From the NCBI RefSeq assembly GCF_009905375.1, contig NC_133657.1, forward strand, positions 40,791,853 through 40,855,852: a stretch of DNA of 64,000 nucleotides, given 5' to 3'. The DNA is from Apium graveolens (lineage: Eukaryota; Streptophyta; Magnoliopsida; Apiales; Apiaceae). Numbering within the stretch: the first letter of the stretch is position 1; every line of letters starts with the position of its first letter. Shown piece by piece: positions 44,232-58,616 of this stretch. The translations under genes were made by a program, and so were the position numbers. A model generated the notes under the pieces. That model was not told where the DNA came from, searched no databases, and saw nothing but the letters and a program-made list of their open reading frames with translations.

Positions 44232-45429
44232 TATTCCTAACTTGAATCGATGCTTGTCCTCAAGCATAAACAGACTCAAATAACAAGAATAAAAATGCAT
44301 GAATGCAACTATATAAATGCAACGATCCCAATAGAATAACTCAACCACTCAACAAGCAACATATCAACAAATGCAGTTACTCGTATAAAGATCAATCAAA
44401 TCATACAAATCAACTTACAAACTAGAGACGTGCGTGTGTGCAGATGCTTACAGATATACTATCGCAATTAGATCAATAATCATGACTCACCACTCATCAA
44501 GGAAATCACAAGGTTATAAATAAAATAAAAATCTAGACTCAAAATAACTTATAACACTTCAATTCTTATATTGGAGTTTTATACGGATTCATGCTTTTAT
44601 TCAAACAACACAACACATATATGCTTATTTGACCGTGCAATGAGTGAGGTCCACCAAAGACTTATACAATAGTACCCATGTAGCGAGCGTTAGGTTAGCG
44701 GATCCCAAACTATAAAAGCCTTAGGTCACTAGGCACAAAGTCCCCTAAGAACTTAATAACTCGAGTACTAAAGAGCCCACTCGTGATCAATTATACATAA
44801 CACTTTATTCTTTTTTCTCTTTTTTTTCTTTTTTTTCAATTTCTGAACGAGTGTGTTTCGCTCCATCTCGTTCAACCCTAGACTACTCATATAAATATGA
44901 GCCGTCTACTAGCCATTTGACACCTAGCCACAACAACTAGCAATGAAATCCAATTTTTCCCCAATTTCTAAAAATCCATGTTATTTATTATTAAGAGAAT
45001 ATCCTAAATTTTAAATATAAACAAGCGATTAAACATCGACAAACAAACAAACCATGATCATGATCTAGTACTTAAAAAAAATATAAGACTTAGTGAAATA
45101 CAATTATCTCTAGCATATAAATCAACTTAATATGACTTAACATCTCTAAACACGACATTAATACACTAACATCAATATCACAAGTCAACTGGAAAAATTA
45201 TCTAAGGGATCATTTTATAATGCAAATGCATGAACTATATGAACAAACTAACATAAAAACTACCAAAAATAAAAAAAATACATGGAAAAATATGCAAACT
45301 AAATGAACTAAAACTATCATGAATATGAAACTATATGAGACTCACACAAACTATTCCTTCAACTACTACCCCCAAACTTAAAATTTTCACTGTCCTCAGA
45401 GAAGGTAATAGTAAGGAATTCAGGCATAC
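44232..45429 (-). other. Athila copy 2, 3' non-coding region
   Basis: Counterpart of 29834-31031, about 1% different. No coding sequence seen. Confidence 0.7.
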
Positions 45430-46644
45430 CTAATCAGAATCAGGCTCCTCACCCTCAACAGGTGGAGTGTCACGTGTGTCCGGAGGTGGATACACGGAAT
45501 CCTCACCAAAAATTGGCCACTGGATATCAACACCGGTGGCTCTAAAAGCTGTCCCCAATACTTGGGTGAGATCTCGTGTGAACCTGCTATGGATGTCATG
45601 CATCACATCCATCCTCCTCTTCAGATGCCTGTACTGTATCATGCTCAAACCAGCTCCCATATCAGCTCCTTCCTCCTCCTCATATGCCTGCTGCAATGGT
45701 CCACCCTCATCTCCTAACTGAGATCTCCATGCAGTCCTGCTTTCCTGAGTAGCACCAGCAGCTGGCCTCCACCAGGTAGGTGGTCAAAAGAATACCCAAG
45801 CCCATTTAGATCGGGCTTGCCTCCATCCCATTCCTGCATCGTAGCAAAAGATGTGTTGTCGATAGGAGCACTGGGAAGCTGCAACTGCTCATGTGCGGGC
45901 CAATGAACACCAACTTCCACGCACAGCTTCGTCACCACGGACGCATACGGAATAGACCCCGTAGTACTCCCCGCAAGAACTTCAGAATCCCCTGATAGAT
46001 AACCATCCCCAAATCTATATAATCACCCTGAAAAATCCCCATAACAGCCGTGCACGCTCCACAGTAATCTCATGCACATGCGAAGATGGCATAATGTTAG
46101 CACATACAAAAGCAATCCATGCACGGGCAAACATGTTCATGCTGGAAGCCGGGAACGTAGAATACTCGGTCGTGCCCCTCTTGATCTTCCAGTGAGTATC
46201 GGGCTGGCACAAAGTAGCAACAATAAGATCCAGATCAAAGTCCTCTGGAGTCTTATTAAATCAGGTGCCCTGCCCGGGCTTCCTCGCGGGCTGCTCAATC
46301 ACAATCCCGATAGCCTCTGCACTATACTCCACCGTTCTCCCTTGAACCACCATGAAGCCATTCTTCACAGCCTTGGCATTCGCATAGAAATCACGAACAA
46401 CACTCATGGGCACAGCAGCGGGGGCCTCGCAATTAGGAACCCAACCCATCTCAAGAATCATCTCCAACAGTTGACCAACCTTCCCTGATGACAAAAAGCC
46501 TCGCTCCTTGATGATTGGCTTTGAAAGAAGCCTAGTATACTCCGCTTCAGCCTCGGGAGTAGAGAACCTCGGCCTTACACCATCCACACTTGAAGAATCG
46601 ATGGTGCTGCTGCTGACTTGTGTTCTTTGTCTATTGGGTGCCAT
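45430..46644 (-). pseudogene. Athila ORF3, copy 2
   Basis: Counterpart of 31032-32246 with the same breaks: TGA at 46261-46263, frame losses after 46015 and near 45975. Differences from copy 1 include Val for Ala in the AIGI(V/A)IEQP stretch, and several sites here match the truncated copy 3 instead of copy 1. Confidence 0.8.
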
Positions 46645-47221
46645 TGGAATTGAGAAGAGAGAATAAGAGTTGTGTTTGAGAGAGAATTTGTGTTTGAGAA
46701 GTTGTGAATTGGTGAAGAAGTTTGTGTATGGGGTGTATGTATATATAGTGGTGAAAAGAGAATTATATATGGAATAGAAGTGGGATTTGATTATGGGAAT
46801 AATGGGAGTAATGGATTTGATTTGGAGAGGGAATTATGGGATGTGGGGGAGTAAAATTCGGTTGGGAATTGATTTTAGAACAAAATTCCCGTTTTATACC
46901 CCCTTAACTGCCTTTTATTTTTTCCAGAGTCGGGACACGGCGCGGCCGCGCACTGGGACGGCGCGGCCGCGTGCTACATCTGTCAAACCGGCGTGGCCGC
47001 GCGCTGTAACAGCGAGGGTGCGCCGTGTTTCTGTGAAATCAGCGCGGCCGCATGCTGGGACAGCGCGGGCGCACCAAGCTTCTGATGTGAGCCCTGAATT
47101 TTTTTCTTTTTGTGATTTTCTCTTTTCTTCTTGCTTCCACTACTTACTAATGTACAACATACTTGGGTTGCCTCCCAAGAAGCGCTTGTTTTACGTCATT
47201 AGCTTGACGTAGAACTTGAGA
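46645..47221 (-). promoter_or_regulatory. GC-motif array, TATA box and leader before Athila ORF3, copy 2
   Basis: Same layout as copy 1: array 46928-47090, TATA-containing 16-mer CTATATATACATACAC at 46748-46733, leader to the ATG at 46644. Two motif units differ from copy 1 by single C/T or G/A changes at CpG positions. Confidence 0.55.
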
Positions 47222-48181
47222 TCATACAGACAATAAAACGGCACTAACCACCTCGCGGTTTGCTGTGTCACCATAGTAATGCTTCAACCTCTGACCATTA
47301 ACCTTGAATGCTTGGCCCGGATCATTCTTAAAAATCTCCACCGCTCCATGTGGAAACACAGTTTTGATAATAAACGGCCCTGACCATCTTGACTTCAATT
47401 TTCCAGGAAAAAGACGGAGACGAGAGTTGAACAATAGAACTTGTTGCCCCGGCACAAATGATTTGAGCACTAGACCCCGATCGTGCCACCTCTTGACTTT
47501 CTCCTTGTACATTTTGTTGTTCTCATAAGCTTGAAGTCGAAACTCGTCGAGCTCATTCAATTGAAGCATCCTCTTCTTTCCAGCTGTATCCATATCCAGA
47601 TTCAACTTCTTCAAATCCCAATATGCCATATGCTCTAATTCCACCGGCAAATGACACCCATTACCATAAACCAACTGATGCGGTGACATTCCTAGCGGAG
47701 TCATGTATGTTGTTCTATACGCCCAAACAGCTTCATTAAGCTTTAAAGACCAATCTTTTCTTGATGGATACACAACCTTCTCTATAATGCGCTTGATCTC
47801 TCTATTTGATACCTCGGCTTGACCATTAGTCTGAGGATGGTAAGCCGTAGCATTGTGATGATTCACATTGTACCTTTGCATCATCGCAGTGAACTTGCGG
47901 TTACAGAAATGCGACCTCTCATCACTAATTATGACTCTTGGGGTTCTAAATCTTGTGAATATCTGCTTGTGAAGAAAATTAAACACTACCTTAGCATCGT
48001 TCGTTGGCAATGCCTTAACTTCAACCCATTTCGATACATAATCGACCGCTAACAAGATATACTGATTGTTACAAGATGAGATAAATGGCCCCATGAAGTC
48101 AATTCCCCAAACATCGAAGACTTCGACCTCGAGAAGCACATTAAGAGGCATCTCATCCCTTTTAGACATATTCCCCACTCG
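47222..48181 (-). pseudogene. Athila integrase, copy 2
   Basis: 318 codons, differing from copy 1 at about four residues, including ISDERSHF for ISDEGSHF next to the second catalytic Asp. All three DDE residues are present. Preceded by the same TAA (48184-48182). Confidence 0.93.
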
Positions 48182-48835
48182 TTAACATTGATCACATTTC
48201 AAAATGAAATGATGAGCATCTTTAAACAAAGTTGTCCAAAAGAAACCTGCTTAAAGAATACGAGATGTTGTCTTTTCTCCGCCATAATGTCCTCCATAAG
48301 CCGTTGAGTGGCAATCTCGCAAGATCCCACTCGTTTCGCTGTAAGGAATACATCTCCTGATGATTTGGTCAGCTCCTTTGCGAAAAAGAAACGGCTCATC
48401 CCACATATACCACTTCACTTCATGTAGAAATTTCTTCCTTTGAGCGGGGGTCAACTCTGGAGGCATGACGTTACTCACAAGGTAGTTCACAATATCTGCA
48501 AACCACGGCTCTTCTGCTTGCTCCCCAAATAACTGCTCATCGGGAAAAGACTCATTAATCAAAGACTTATCTTGTGAAGTATCAATTGGCCCCTCTAAAT
48601 GCGAGAGATGATCGGCGACTTGATTCTCAGTCCCTTTTCTGTCCTTGATCTCTAACTCAAACTCCTGAAGTAAAAGAACCCATCGAATCAACCTTGGCTT
48701 CGAGTCCTTCTTCGAGATGAGATATCTAATTGTAGTGTGATTAGTAAAAACTGTCACCTTCATCCCAAGGAGATATGATCTAAATTTCTCAAAACCATAG
48801 ACCATAGCCAAAAGTTCTTTCTCAGTAGTGGTGTA
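48182..48835 (-). pseudogene. Athila RNase H and integrase zinc finger, copy 2
   Basis: As copy 1, plus a copy-specific TAA at 48253-48251 where copy 1 has CAA (Gln of ILQAGFFW), a C-to-T change after duplication. Confidence 0.9.
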
Positions 48836-51800
48836 TGTAACACCCCCAAATCCGGGGTCAGAGGATTTGGTCGTCACTATGAAACCTCAATCCAAATTAA
48901 CCTGTTTAAATCAATAAATGAATGCCAATGGAAGATATTTAGCATAAATGACCCCAAACTACTCCAAGATCTTTTAAGGTTACAGTTCTAGAAACAAGAT
49001 ATCCAAATTCCATAAATAAATTTTTCACTTTCTTATAAAACTCTTTACAACAATTCTCAATCTCAAAACTTAACCCACTAGTATAACTTCGAAAAGAAGT
49101 ATACTAGGCTCAACTATAAAATACATAATTATAGTATAATATAATATAAACAACTTTATACAATAAAAGTTACACTAGTCCGCAAACCCTGGACCAACCA
49201 CCTTCCCAAAATCTTCTTCTTTGCTTCCTTTAATTACGCAGCTAAACAGCTCAAGCTAGTCCTCACTGGAGGTTAAATTTAAAAACAGGCAAGAATGAGT
49301 GAAAGAAATGCTCGGCAAGATCATTATAATAAATATAGGGTCGTTTTGATATAAAACCGACATCTGCATTAGAGCAGAACATTTGAAATCATAATTGCTG
49401 AATCATAAAATTATAGTTGAGGAATCCCAGAATTGATTCCTTAATTGTATTCAAAATCATTTTGATATTTTTGAGCGAAATGCTTCAGCAATACTTTAAA
49501 TCTTGACGAGAATAAAACTCGTAAAACAGTGTTTACGGAAATATCGTAAACCACAATAACATGAAACAATGATCATGGAATGAATCATAAACTTTACTCA
49601 AGCCGAACTCTTCAAATTAATACTTATTTTGCTGTCATATCAAATTAGATATTAATACAAACTTTGATGCTCACAACACCCATACTGAAGGTAACATCAA
49701 TCATCTATACTAATACCACCTTTGATATTTAACAACAAACTAAGTATCCACAAAATCAGAAACTGAATCAAAACCACAATTCACTTTTAATCCAAAACAG
49801 AATCAGTTGATAAATCATTTATTCTATGATTATCAAAACAATAAAGAAATTTAGATATCAATTTAGATTAGAACCAATGACATTTCATGTAGTTTCCGAT
49901 GATCAGTCGTGAAACAACACCGGTATCCCGCGCCATACCGTAAATATAGGTACTACCCGTATCCCGAAGACATACGGTACCTATAGGGCGCCAGAAAAGG
50001 CATAACAAGCCTTGAAAGATATTACAGTTGGACCGGTATCTCGATCGCCTACGCTGTAACCAATAACAGTAACCAGTAACCATTCCAATCTTAAAAACCT
50101 TTTTTTTATTGAAAAAGGAGCCGAATCCTTCGACATCCTAAATAATTTTTATTCCCCCAATCACTTGGGCAGGAATTCTCGCAACAAAATCATCTTTCTC
50201 AAAATCCAAAATATTTATAAATCCAGTAATTTGATAAGTAAAACATTTAAATATTCTGAACATAGAATAGCAGAGGGTACTTGCATAAACAGAATTATTT
50301 AATTCAGTGATATATAAAACATTTATCTATTCTGAACTGAGAATATGAAAAGCAATACTTGCATGATAAGATTTAAAATAAATATCACTTGAATAATAAG
50401 TGATGATAGGGATACTTGCATAATATAATTCAAACTAAACGTCACTTGAACGATAAGTGAAGTCAGGGGTACTTGCCTTTGGGTTTTAGCAGTTAGTCAC
50501 ACTCGCAAAACCGCATCTATTCTGACATTCTGTCTCAAAATATCACCATCTTTATTTTCAACATTTTACTGATATGCTACTCCTGCGATTGCTAGAAGCC
50601 AGATACCCAATACCATTCCATCTCATTCTTTATCCAACGTCTTTTCCTGATCAACTCGAAAGATCCGCATCTATAATTAAAATATATAACTTTAATCGCC
50701 CAAATGATAATCACTCAATAAACTGCGTGTCAAAAGCCTATCGTCTACCCATACGATAGCCCACACATAAAGAAGATAGTCAAACACAAGACTCTTGACC
50801 CACGTACACACATAATTCACATAGCACGTAAGCACATAATCCATGTATCACATAATTCATATCACATATGACTCAATTCGTCAAAAGGTTCGACTCGATA
50901 CGTTTAAAACTGAAATCAGGTCAAAAATATGATTTATCGATGAATAATCGACTCAGAATCATTCGTAAAACAAACGACCTTTCGAAACAAAAGGATTTGG
51001 GTCTCGAAAGTATTTTTAATAGAAGCAGAATATTTTCTTGAGTCTGTACGCGTTCGTTTCATATTAAACGGAAGAACGGTTGATTTAATATGAATTTTTG
51101 AACATTTTTCGGAATAAAAACAATCTCCGAATCATTTAATAATTAAATAATAGGGCTCGAACACTCAAAAATAATTTTATAAAAATTATCGAGCCTAGAA
51201 AATAATTTAAAATAATATTTTAAAGCTCGAAACTATTTTTCGGAATTTTTAAATCAAAATAAGTAATTAAATCTAATTATTAAATCAATTAAAATTGTTT
51301 AATAATTAATTAAAATAATTAACCGATTAATAATTAAATTAATTGATTAATTATCACTTAAAATTAATTAATCAAATAATTTAAGATTTAATTTCGTATT
51401 TAAAAATAATTTTGGGAATTAAAAATATAGATTTTTAGAATTAGAATAGGATTTTTGAATTATTTTTAATAGGGAAAATCCAGAAACAGGTTTTCAGGGT
51501 TTTGGAACTAAGCAGACAGATCGAAGGGCGGGGTTAGCTGCAGGAGGTGGCCGGATTTTCGCCGGACCTCGACCGGAATCTGGGTTCATCCCAGAAACCG
51601 GCGAGCTTCGCCGTTTTCCGGCAGCCTCCGTTAATAGCCGAAACAACACGGTTTTTCCTCGTTTTCAGCTCAAAATAATTCTAAATGCTACCAGAAACTT
51701 GTTTCTTTCCTCAACGAACACCAACAATCGGTTTAGCACCGATTCCGATCACAACCCACTCAAGAACTCGCAAATTCCGGCGAAAACCAGAAATCATCCA

Positions 51801-53363
51801 ATCCTGAACCAAACTCGACCATTAATAACTCAAATTAAAGCCCTAAATTCATAGAATCTAACAACATAACCAAAATTAACCACAACCTATCAAAAATCTA
51901 GAAAATTTGAAATTAAAAACCAAACATCCAAGAACTCGATTATACCCAACTAGCAATCAAATGATACAAATAAATAATCAAATCAACTCCCCTGATCATT
52001 CTAAAGCTATATCTAATATCAAAACAAACCAATAATTACTCAAAATCATAGTTCGATTTCAAGCCTCAAGAACACAAAAATGATTTTACAGAATACTGCA
52101 CTTCGATGTATGAAATTGGTACCAATAGAACGGGCTCTTCAAGACGATCAATTTGATATGTAGAACACCCAATTTGGATTCCTAGAACTCCCAGAATTAT
52201 CAAATCTATGTGAGGAACAAAATCATACCCCCAAAATTTATTCTTGATTTTTCTATTTTTCTGAATTTTTGCTAAAAAAATGAATAAAAATAAATATGGA
52301 TAACTATTTATATTTTTACAGAAAATCAATACTCTAAAATAAATTAAGGGTGTTTTTATCCCATATTTAAAATAATTCGGCCCAAAAATAATAATTACGG
52401 GGGAATAATTTTAGAAGAAATAAAATATAAAATTTATATCAAAATTTCCCAAAAATTGCGAATAATTCAAAACTGCAAAAATACTGGGTTTTTAAAATGC
52501 GAATGATTTTGTAAAAAATAAAATCGCGAATTTTGTGGGATTTGACGTCCCAGTGGGGTCCTGGTCCGTTTATTATTGAAAAACAGAACAATACCTAAAT
52601 TAACAGAAAATCCCGAATACAATCAGACTCGAGTAACGCAAGTAAACACGCGTACAAATTACGGATTAATTCAAATAAATACATTTTAAACATGTAACAT
52701 GTATCCCATTAGATCATATTAGATCGATAATTTGTTGCTTAACTGCTAAGTAATTGCAAAACGATCCGAAAATAGATTACTTAGCCGCTAATTAACTATA
52801 AAAACGATACAATTCAATACCAGAATTGGATAATTATCAAAACCGAGCTTTTTATAAAACACTATATACGAAAATAACGTAAAAATATCACGTCTCTCGA
52901 GAATACGGGTTTTTGTCGATTACCGAAATGATTATCGTATCGAAAATATTACGCCGGGCCGCGCACGGGTCAAACCGTAATCCGGATCAAAAAAGTTAAA
53001 ACACAGAAAATGTCCGGAATTACCAGATTAGGTTAGGAAGGAGTTTTCGGAAGAGTTTCGGGTTGTAAAAACGCAAAAACGGTTGAGGTTGAAAGATTCC
53101 CGGCTTTATAAAATAATTTTGGTATAATTAATAATTCATAAATCAATATAAAATCATCTAACAGTCCAAAAATTACCAGAAAAATATCACAATTATCTAT
53201 ATTTTATTCTGGGCACATAAAAATTCAAATACTCAAATAATATCACATATAAACACCCAAACATCAATTCCAATATCAAATAATTCACCAAAATTCACAT
53301 AAAAATCACATAAACAAATCCAAATAATTATAAAAATAATATCTGAAAATGTGGGATATTACA
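48836..53363 (-). repeat. Solo LTR E in Athila copy 2
   Basis: 4,528 bp, the same insertion as 34438-38977 at the same base, flanked by GTGTA (48831-48835) and ATGTA (53364-53368). Its 12-bp shorter length is mainly the loss of one AATTAATTAAAT-type unit near 51350. Confidence 0.9.
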
Positions 53364-53368
53364 ATGTA

Positions 53369-53875
53369 ATTCAGTTGAGTACCATTAAGAGTCTTACTAG
53401 TATAGTAGACTAATGAAATATGTTGTTCTTGCGTTGCCCAAGAACTGCTCCAACTGCATAGTCGCTTGCATCGCACATCATTTCAAATAGTTCATACCAA
53501 TCAGGTGCAGTTATTACGGGTGCCGTAATCAAGCTCTTCTTTAATGTCTCAAAAGCAGCAAGGCACTCGTCATCAAAATTGAAAGGAACGTCTTTCTCTA
53601 GAAAATTGCACAATGGCTTCGAAATATTCGAGAAGTCTTTGATGAAACGCCTATAGAAACCCGCATGACCAAGAAAACTGCGAATTCCCTTAACCGATAT
53701 AAGTGGAGGAAGATTTTCAATTACCCCCACTTGGCTTTCTCTACCTCAACCCCTTGTTAGAAACCTTATGCCCAAGAATGATGCCTTGGCGCACCATAAA
53801 ATGTCATTTCTCCCAATTAAAAACCAAGTTGGTCTCAACGCATCTTTTCAATACTAACCCCAGATTATGCAAGTA
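53369..53875 (-). pseudogene. Athila RT connection and RNase H start, copy 2
   Basis: As copy 1 (open 53730-53410) with one additional lost base near 53732 (CCCACTTGG against CCCACTTTGG), so one more frameshift than copy 1. Confidence 0.87.
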
Positions 53876-54736
53876 TTAATCGTAGGAAGTTCCAAAGACT
53901 GAGAAATCGTCCATGAACACTTCTACGTTATTTTCAATCATGTCAGAGAAGATAGCCATCATACATCTCTGAAAAGTGGTTGGCGTTCCACAGAGCCCAA
54001 AAGAAACTCTTCGGAATACAAAAGTGCCGAAAGGACATGTGAACGTAGTCTTCTCTTGATCTTCTGGAGCGATACAAATCTGATTATATCCCGAATAGCC
54101 ATCCAGAAGACAATAGTAATCATGCCCAACCAATCTATCAAGCATCTGATCAATGAAAGGGAGAGGGAAATGATCCTTCCTTGTAGCCTTGTTCAGCTTC
54201 CGATAATCCATGTAAACTCTACACCCCGTGACTGTTCGTGTTGGAATAAGCTCATTTTTCTCATTCGCCACCACAGTGATACCACCTTTTTTTGGCACAC
54301 ACTGAACTGGGCTCACCCATGAACTGTCAGAAATAGGATAGATCATTCCTGCATCTAGCCACTTGAGAATTTCCTTCTTCACAACCTCCTTCATGATCGG
54401 ATTTAGCCTTCTCTGTTGCTCAACAGTAGGCTTGCTTTCTTCCTCTAGAAGAATTTTATGCATACAATATAAAGGCCTGATTCCCTTGATATCTGCTATA
54501 GTCCAACCAATTGCCGATTTAAACTCTCTAAGAATCCTCAAAAGCTTCTCCTCATTAGTACCTGAAAAGTCAGATACAATAATAACAGGAAAAGTAGATG
54601 CCTCACCTAAAAATGCATACCTCAAGTGCTCATGTAAAGGCTTAAGCTCAAGAATATGAGCTTCCTCAATAGATGGCTTGAGGCATTTTGGAGAACTTGT
54701 CAACTCTAATCCAAGAGATTCAAAAGGTATGTCCAT
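53876..54736 (-). pseudogene. Athila reverse transcriptase, copy 2
   Basis: 286 codons, nearly identical to copy 1; MDYRKLNKATRKDHF here has Arg where copy 1 has Gln. FMDD active site retained. Confidence 0.93.
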
Positions 54737-54766
54737 CCTTCACTTCTAGGGAGAAGCATTCAAATA

Positions 54767-55444
54767 TTACAAATGCCCGTCACCCTCGTTATCTTCACTA
54801 TCAGAATTCCCCAATAAGGCCTTCTCTAAGGCATCGGACCTTAGCAAATGAACGAGTTCAAAATTAACCACAGTATCGACCATTTCCACCTTAAAACACT
54901 CCTCATTTTTTGTAGGGAATTTCATGGCATTTAACACATTAAAAGTCACATCCTGATCCATCACTCGCATGGTAAGCTCACCTTTCTGCACATCTATCAA
55001 GGTTCGTCCAGTCACCAAGAAAGGTCTTCCCAAGATTATGGGAATCTTCTTATCCTCCTCGAAATCAAGAATTACAAAATCAGCAGGGAAAATGAGTTTA
55101 TCCACCTTGACCAATACATCCTCCACAATACCTCGCGGATAAGTAATAGAACGATCGGCCAACTGCAAAGTCATGTATGTAGGCTTTGGATTAGGCAAGT
55201 CCAACTTTTTGAAGATTGATAATGGCATCAGATTGATGCTAACTCCCAAGTCACATAGACATTTATCTAATAATACCTTTTCAATGGTGCAAGAAATAGT
55301 GAAGCTTCCAGGATCTTTAAGCTTCGGAGGCAATTTCTGTTGCAGCACAGCACTACATTCCTCCGTGAGAGCAATGGTCTCTAAGTCATCAAGCTTCACC
55401 TTCCTAGAGAGAATACCTTTCATGAATTTTTCATAACTAGGCAT
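54767..55444 (-). pseudogene. Athila protease region, copy 2
   Basis: 225 codons open, including the DLG active site (CDLGVSINLMPL). Unlike copy 1 the CGA codon near 55133 is intact, so the whole region reads through. It still lacks an open link to gag (lost base near 55445). Confidence 0.9.
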
Positions 55445-55569
55445 TGCTCAAGAGCTTCAGCGAAAGGTATATTGATGTGAAGTTTCTTGAACACCTCCAG
55501 AAACTTCACAAACTGCTTATCCAGTTTCTTCTTTTGTAGCCTCTTAGGAAAAGGATGTGGAGGATAGAT

Positions 55570-57023
55570 CTATTTTTCTCCTGTATTACCCTCAGGAGGA
55601 GTGTGCTCAACAGTAGTCTTCCTTGGTTCCACTTCGGCTTCTTTCTGCACTTCTTCTTCATCAGCCTCCACTTCAAGAATTGGAGTTTTAGCTATTTTAG
55701 GATTCGCAACCTTACCAGACCTCAATGTGATTACCTTAACATGCTCCTGAGCTTCCTTCTTTCCTGGCACTTCAGTATCTCTTGGAAGCGTGTCAGGTTG
55801 GTGGTTTAGTAATGCATTCGCAATTTGCCCAATTTGATTCTCCAAGGTCTTCGGAGCATATTGCAGTAGCTGAAAACCAGGAGGGTTATATCGTCTTGCT
55901 GTATATGGCTGATAAGATTGTTGCACCGTATTCTGATTGTTGCTCCAGCTGAATTTAGGATGATCGCGGTTGTTCGGATGATAAGTGGCTGGAGCTTGTT
56001 GTTGTGATCTCTGAAAGTTGCTCACAAATTGAGCTGATTCGCTAGAAATAACACACTTCTCAGTTTCATGTGCTCCCGCACAGAGTTCACAAACACTAGT
56101 AATCTGATTAACTCCATAATTAGCCAAAGAGTCCACTTTCATCATCAAAACTTGTAGTTGAGCAGCTATAGCAGTAGCTTGATCCACTTCCAGAATTCCT
56201 TCTACCTTTCCTTGGAACATTATTTGCGTAGGATTCTAGTATTTATTGGCTTCCATTAGCTCAATCAACTCATAAGCTTCATTATAGATTTTAGCCCATA
56301 AGGCTCCACCAGATGCTGCATCAAGCATTGGTCTAGAATGTGCACCTAGACCATTTTAGAAACAGTTTATGATCATCCAATCAGGCATGCAGTAGTGTGG
56401 GAACTTCCTTAGCATCTCATTGTATCGATCCCAAGCCTCACACAGAGATTCACCAGTTTGCTGAGCAAACTGAGTAAGAGCATTCCTGATGGCAGCAGTC
56501 TTTGCCATAGGGAAGAATTTAGTGAGAAACTTTTGAGTAAGATCCTCCCATTTGGTGATAGACCCTGGTGGTAGAGAATGTAACCAACACTTCGCTTTGT
56601 CCCTCAAAGAGAATGGGAATAGTCGCATCTTAATGGCATCTTCAAAAACACCGTTGAACTTGAAAGTGTCGCAGATCTCGATGAAATCCCTGATGTGCAT
56701 GTTTGGATCTTCAATAGGATTACCCCTAAACTGAACTGAGTTCTATATCATCTGAATCGTGCTCGACTTGATCTCAAAAGTGTTAGCCTTGATGGCTGGC
56801 CTGATGATGCTTGACTGAATGTCATTGATCTTAGGCTTAAAAAAAAGTTCATTAAAGCCTTAAAATTATCTACTTGCTCCTCCATCTCTAATAAAGGCGG
56901 TTCTTCAAATTTCTCTTCTTCAGCTACTTTCTCTTCTTCCTCAAAATCTTCCCTACGATCAACTACAACTTCTTCCTCGTCTTTTTCCAGAATTCTCATA
57001 CGAACTCGTGAAAACGTTTGCAT
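55570..57023 (-). pseudogene. Athila gag, copy 2
   Basis: Counterpart of 41185-42638 with the same T8 frame break (56846-56839) and the same two stops, plus a copy-specific TAG near 56743 (TAT in copy 1) after QMI. The second open part therefore starts at the internal Met near 56700. Confidence 0.88.
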
Positions 57024-57143
57024 AAACGATCGCTAGAGCACCTGAAATACAACAAAAAAGAAGTATGTAAGTAACAATATCCGAGTCAATGAACTTTAAC
57101 GATCACTGATGACAAACACATAAGCTAAAAGTTAACACTGCAG

Positions 57144-57161
57144 TCCCCGGCAGTGGCGCCA
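57144..57161 (-). other. Primer-binding site, Athila copy 2
   Basis: Minus strand TGGCGCCACTGCCGGGGA, identical to copy 1, Asp-tRNA type. Confidence 0.88.
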
Positions 57162-57167
57162 AAAACT

Positions 57168-58616
57168 TGTTAGGGATAAACACGCGCTAATAATTCACGC
57201 AAGTATACGCGTTCACAAGTAATATTTAATCTTTTCTAGTTCGTTCCCACAGAGACTGGCGTTGGTTAACTATGTAATTTATGCACCTATGCACCGATGA
57301 TATGGTTATAATCTAATGTTAAGATGATAACAATTTTGGGTTGTTTATACTACGAATTAAACTAATGATTATAACTAAGAGAGTAAAGATTGTTGTATAC
57401 TATATGAGACAAACATGGGATTCTAACTTCATTAAATACTTCATTCAATAGCCTTATTATTCTTAACCTTAGCATGCAATGGTGATGACACTAATTAGAT
57501 AACACGAAGCTGTTAATCGCCAACTTTCATTGCACGAATAACATACTACCAGACATCCACAAAAGATATAGAAGCTGAATAGACACCAATTATATCGAGA
57601 CCCTATATGTCTATAGAATTTGACAACATAATGGTTTAAAGCACAAGTTATCTATCATGATTACACAGGGCAAGTAAGATGGGTAAAATTACCTATGAAT
57701 CATGCATAACAATAACACATGAACCTATGCTAGCATGGCAAGTTCTAAATCCTTAAATTCACTATCACTTCATTAAGAAATAACACGCTATCTTACAAGT
57801 TCGTGACTCTTATAAGACGAATAAGCACAACCAATACTAGGTTATCATACAATCAACACACACTAAGGCATACAAACAATTTAACTAAAGAAATCCATAA
57901 ATAAATCCACTAGAACCCCACGATAACGATTAGCCCATAATCAGACTCATCATCAACGGGGGTTCCAATGAAAGCATGGTGTAATAAATGTAGTCTTTAT
58001 AACGAATTAACAAAACCAAGTACGGAATAAGGGTAAAGGTTCATAAATAAGAAAACTAGTATCCAAGTTACAACTTAGAACAAAGATTCACAAATAAAAA
58101 TAAGATCTTCTCCGTCTTCGTTAAATCCGTGGCAAAACGGTCTTCTTACGGCTATCCTTGCGCTCTGGTACGTCTCTCTTTTGAAAATGTCCTTATTTGA
58201 ATATATATAGCAGCCCTAAACAATCTGGAAGTCTCCCCACTTAGAATCGAATTAGAATCAAGATTCTTTATTTCCGCACCGGCACGGCCGCGCGCTATCA
58301 CTGCGCGAGCGTGCTGCCTTTCTGGAATCCGGCGCGGCCGCGCGCTATTAAAGCGCGGGTGCGCCGTCCGTCTGGGAAAAACTCATATTTCTTCTTCGTC
58401 TTGCTGCTTTGAGTTGGCTTTCCATGAGCTTTTATTCAAACACCACCTGGACACCAAATTAGCACCAAAATAATGCTAATTCATCTGATTAACTAGATAA
58501 TGCCTGAAATGCAAAAAACACTAGAAAATACATTAAAACACTTAACAACTTGAGTACAAATGCATCAATTCAAAGCTTGTTAGAGCATAATAAATTGTCA
58601 TAAATGTCACTCAACA
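57168..58616 (-). repeat. Athila LTR3 (shared by units 2 and 3)
   Basis: 1,449 bp, nearly identical to LTR2; acts as 5' LTR of unit 2 and 3' LTR of the truncated unit 3. Confidence 0.95.
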
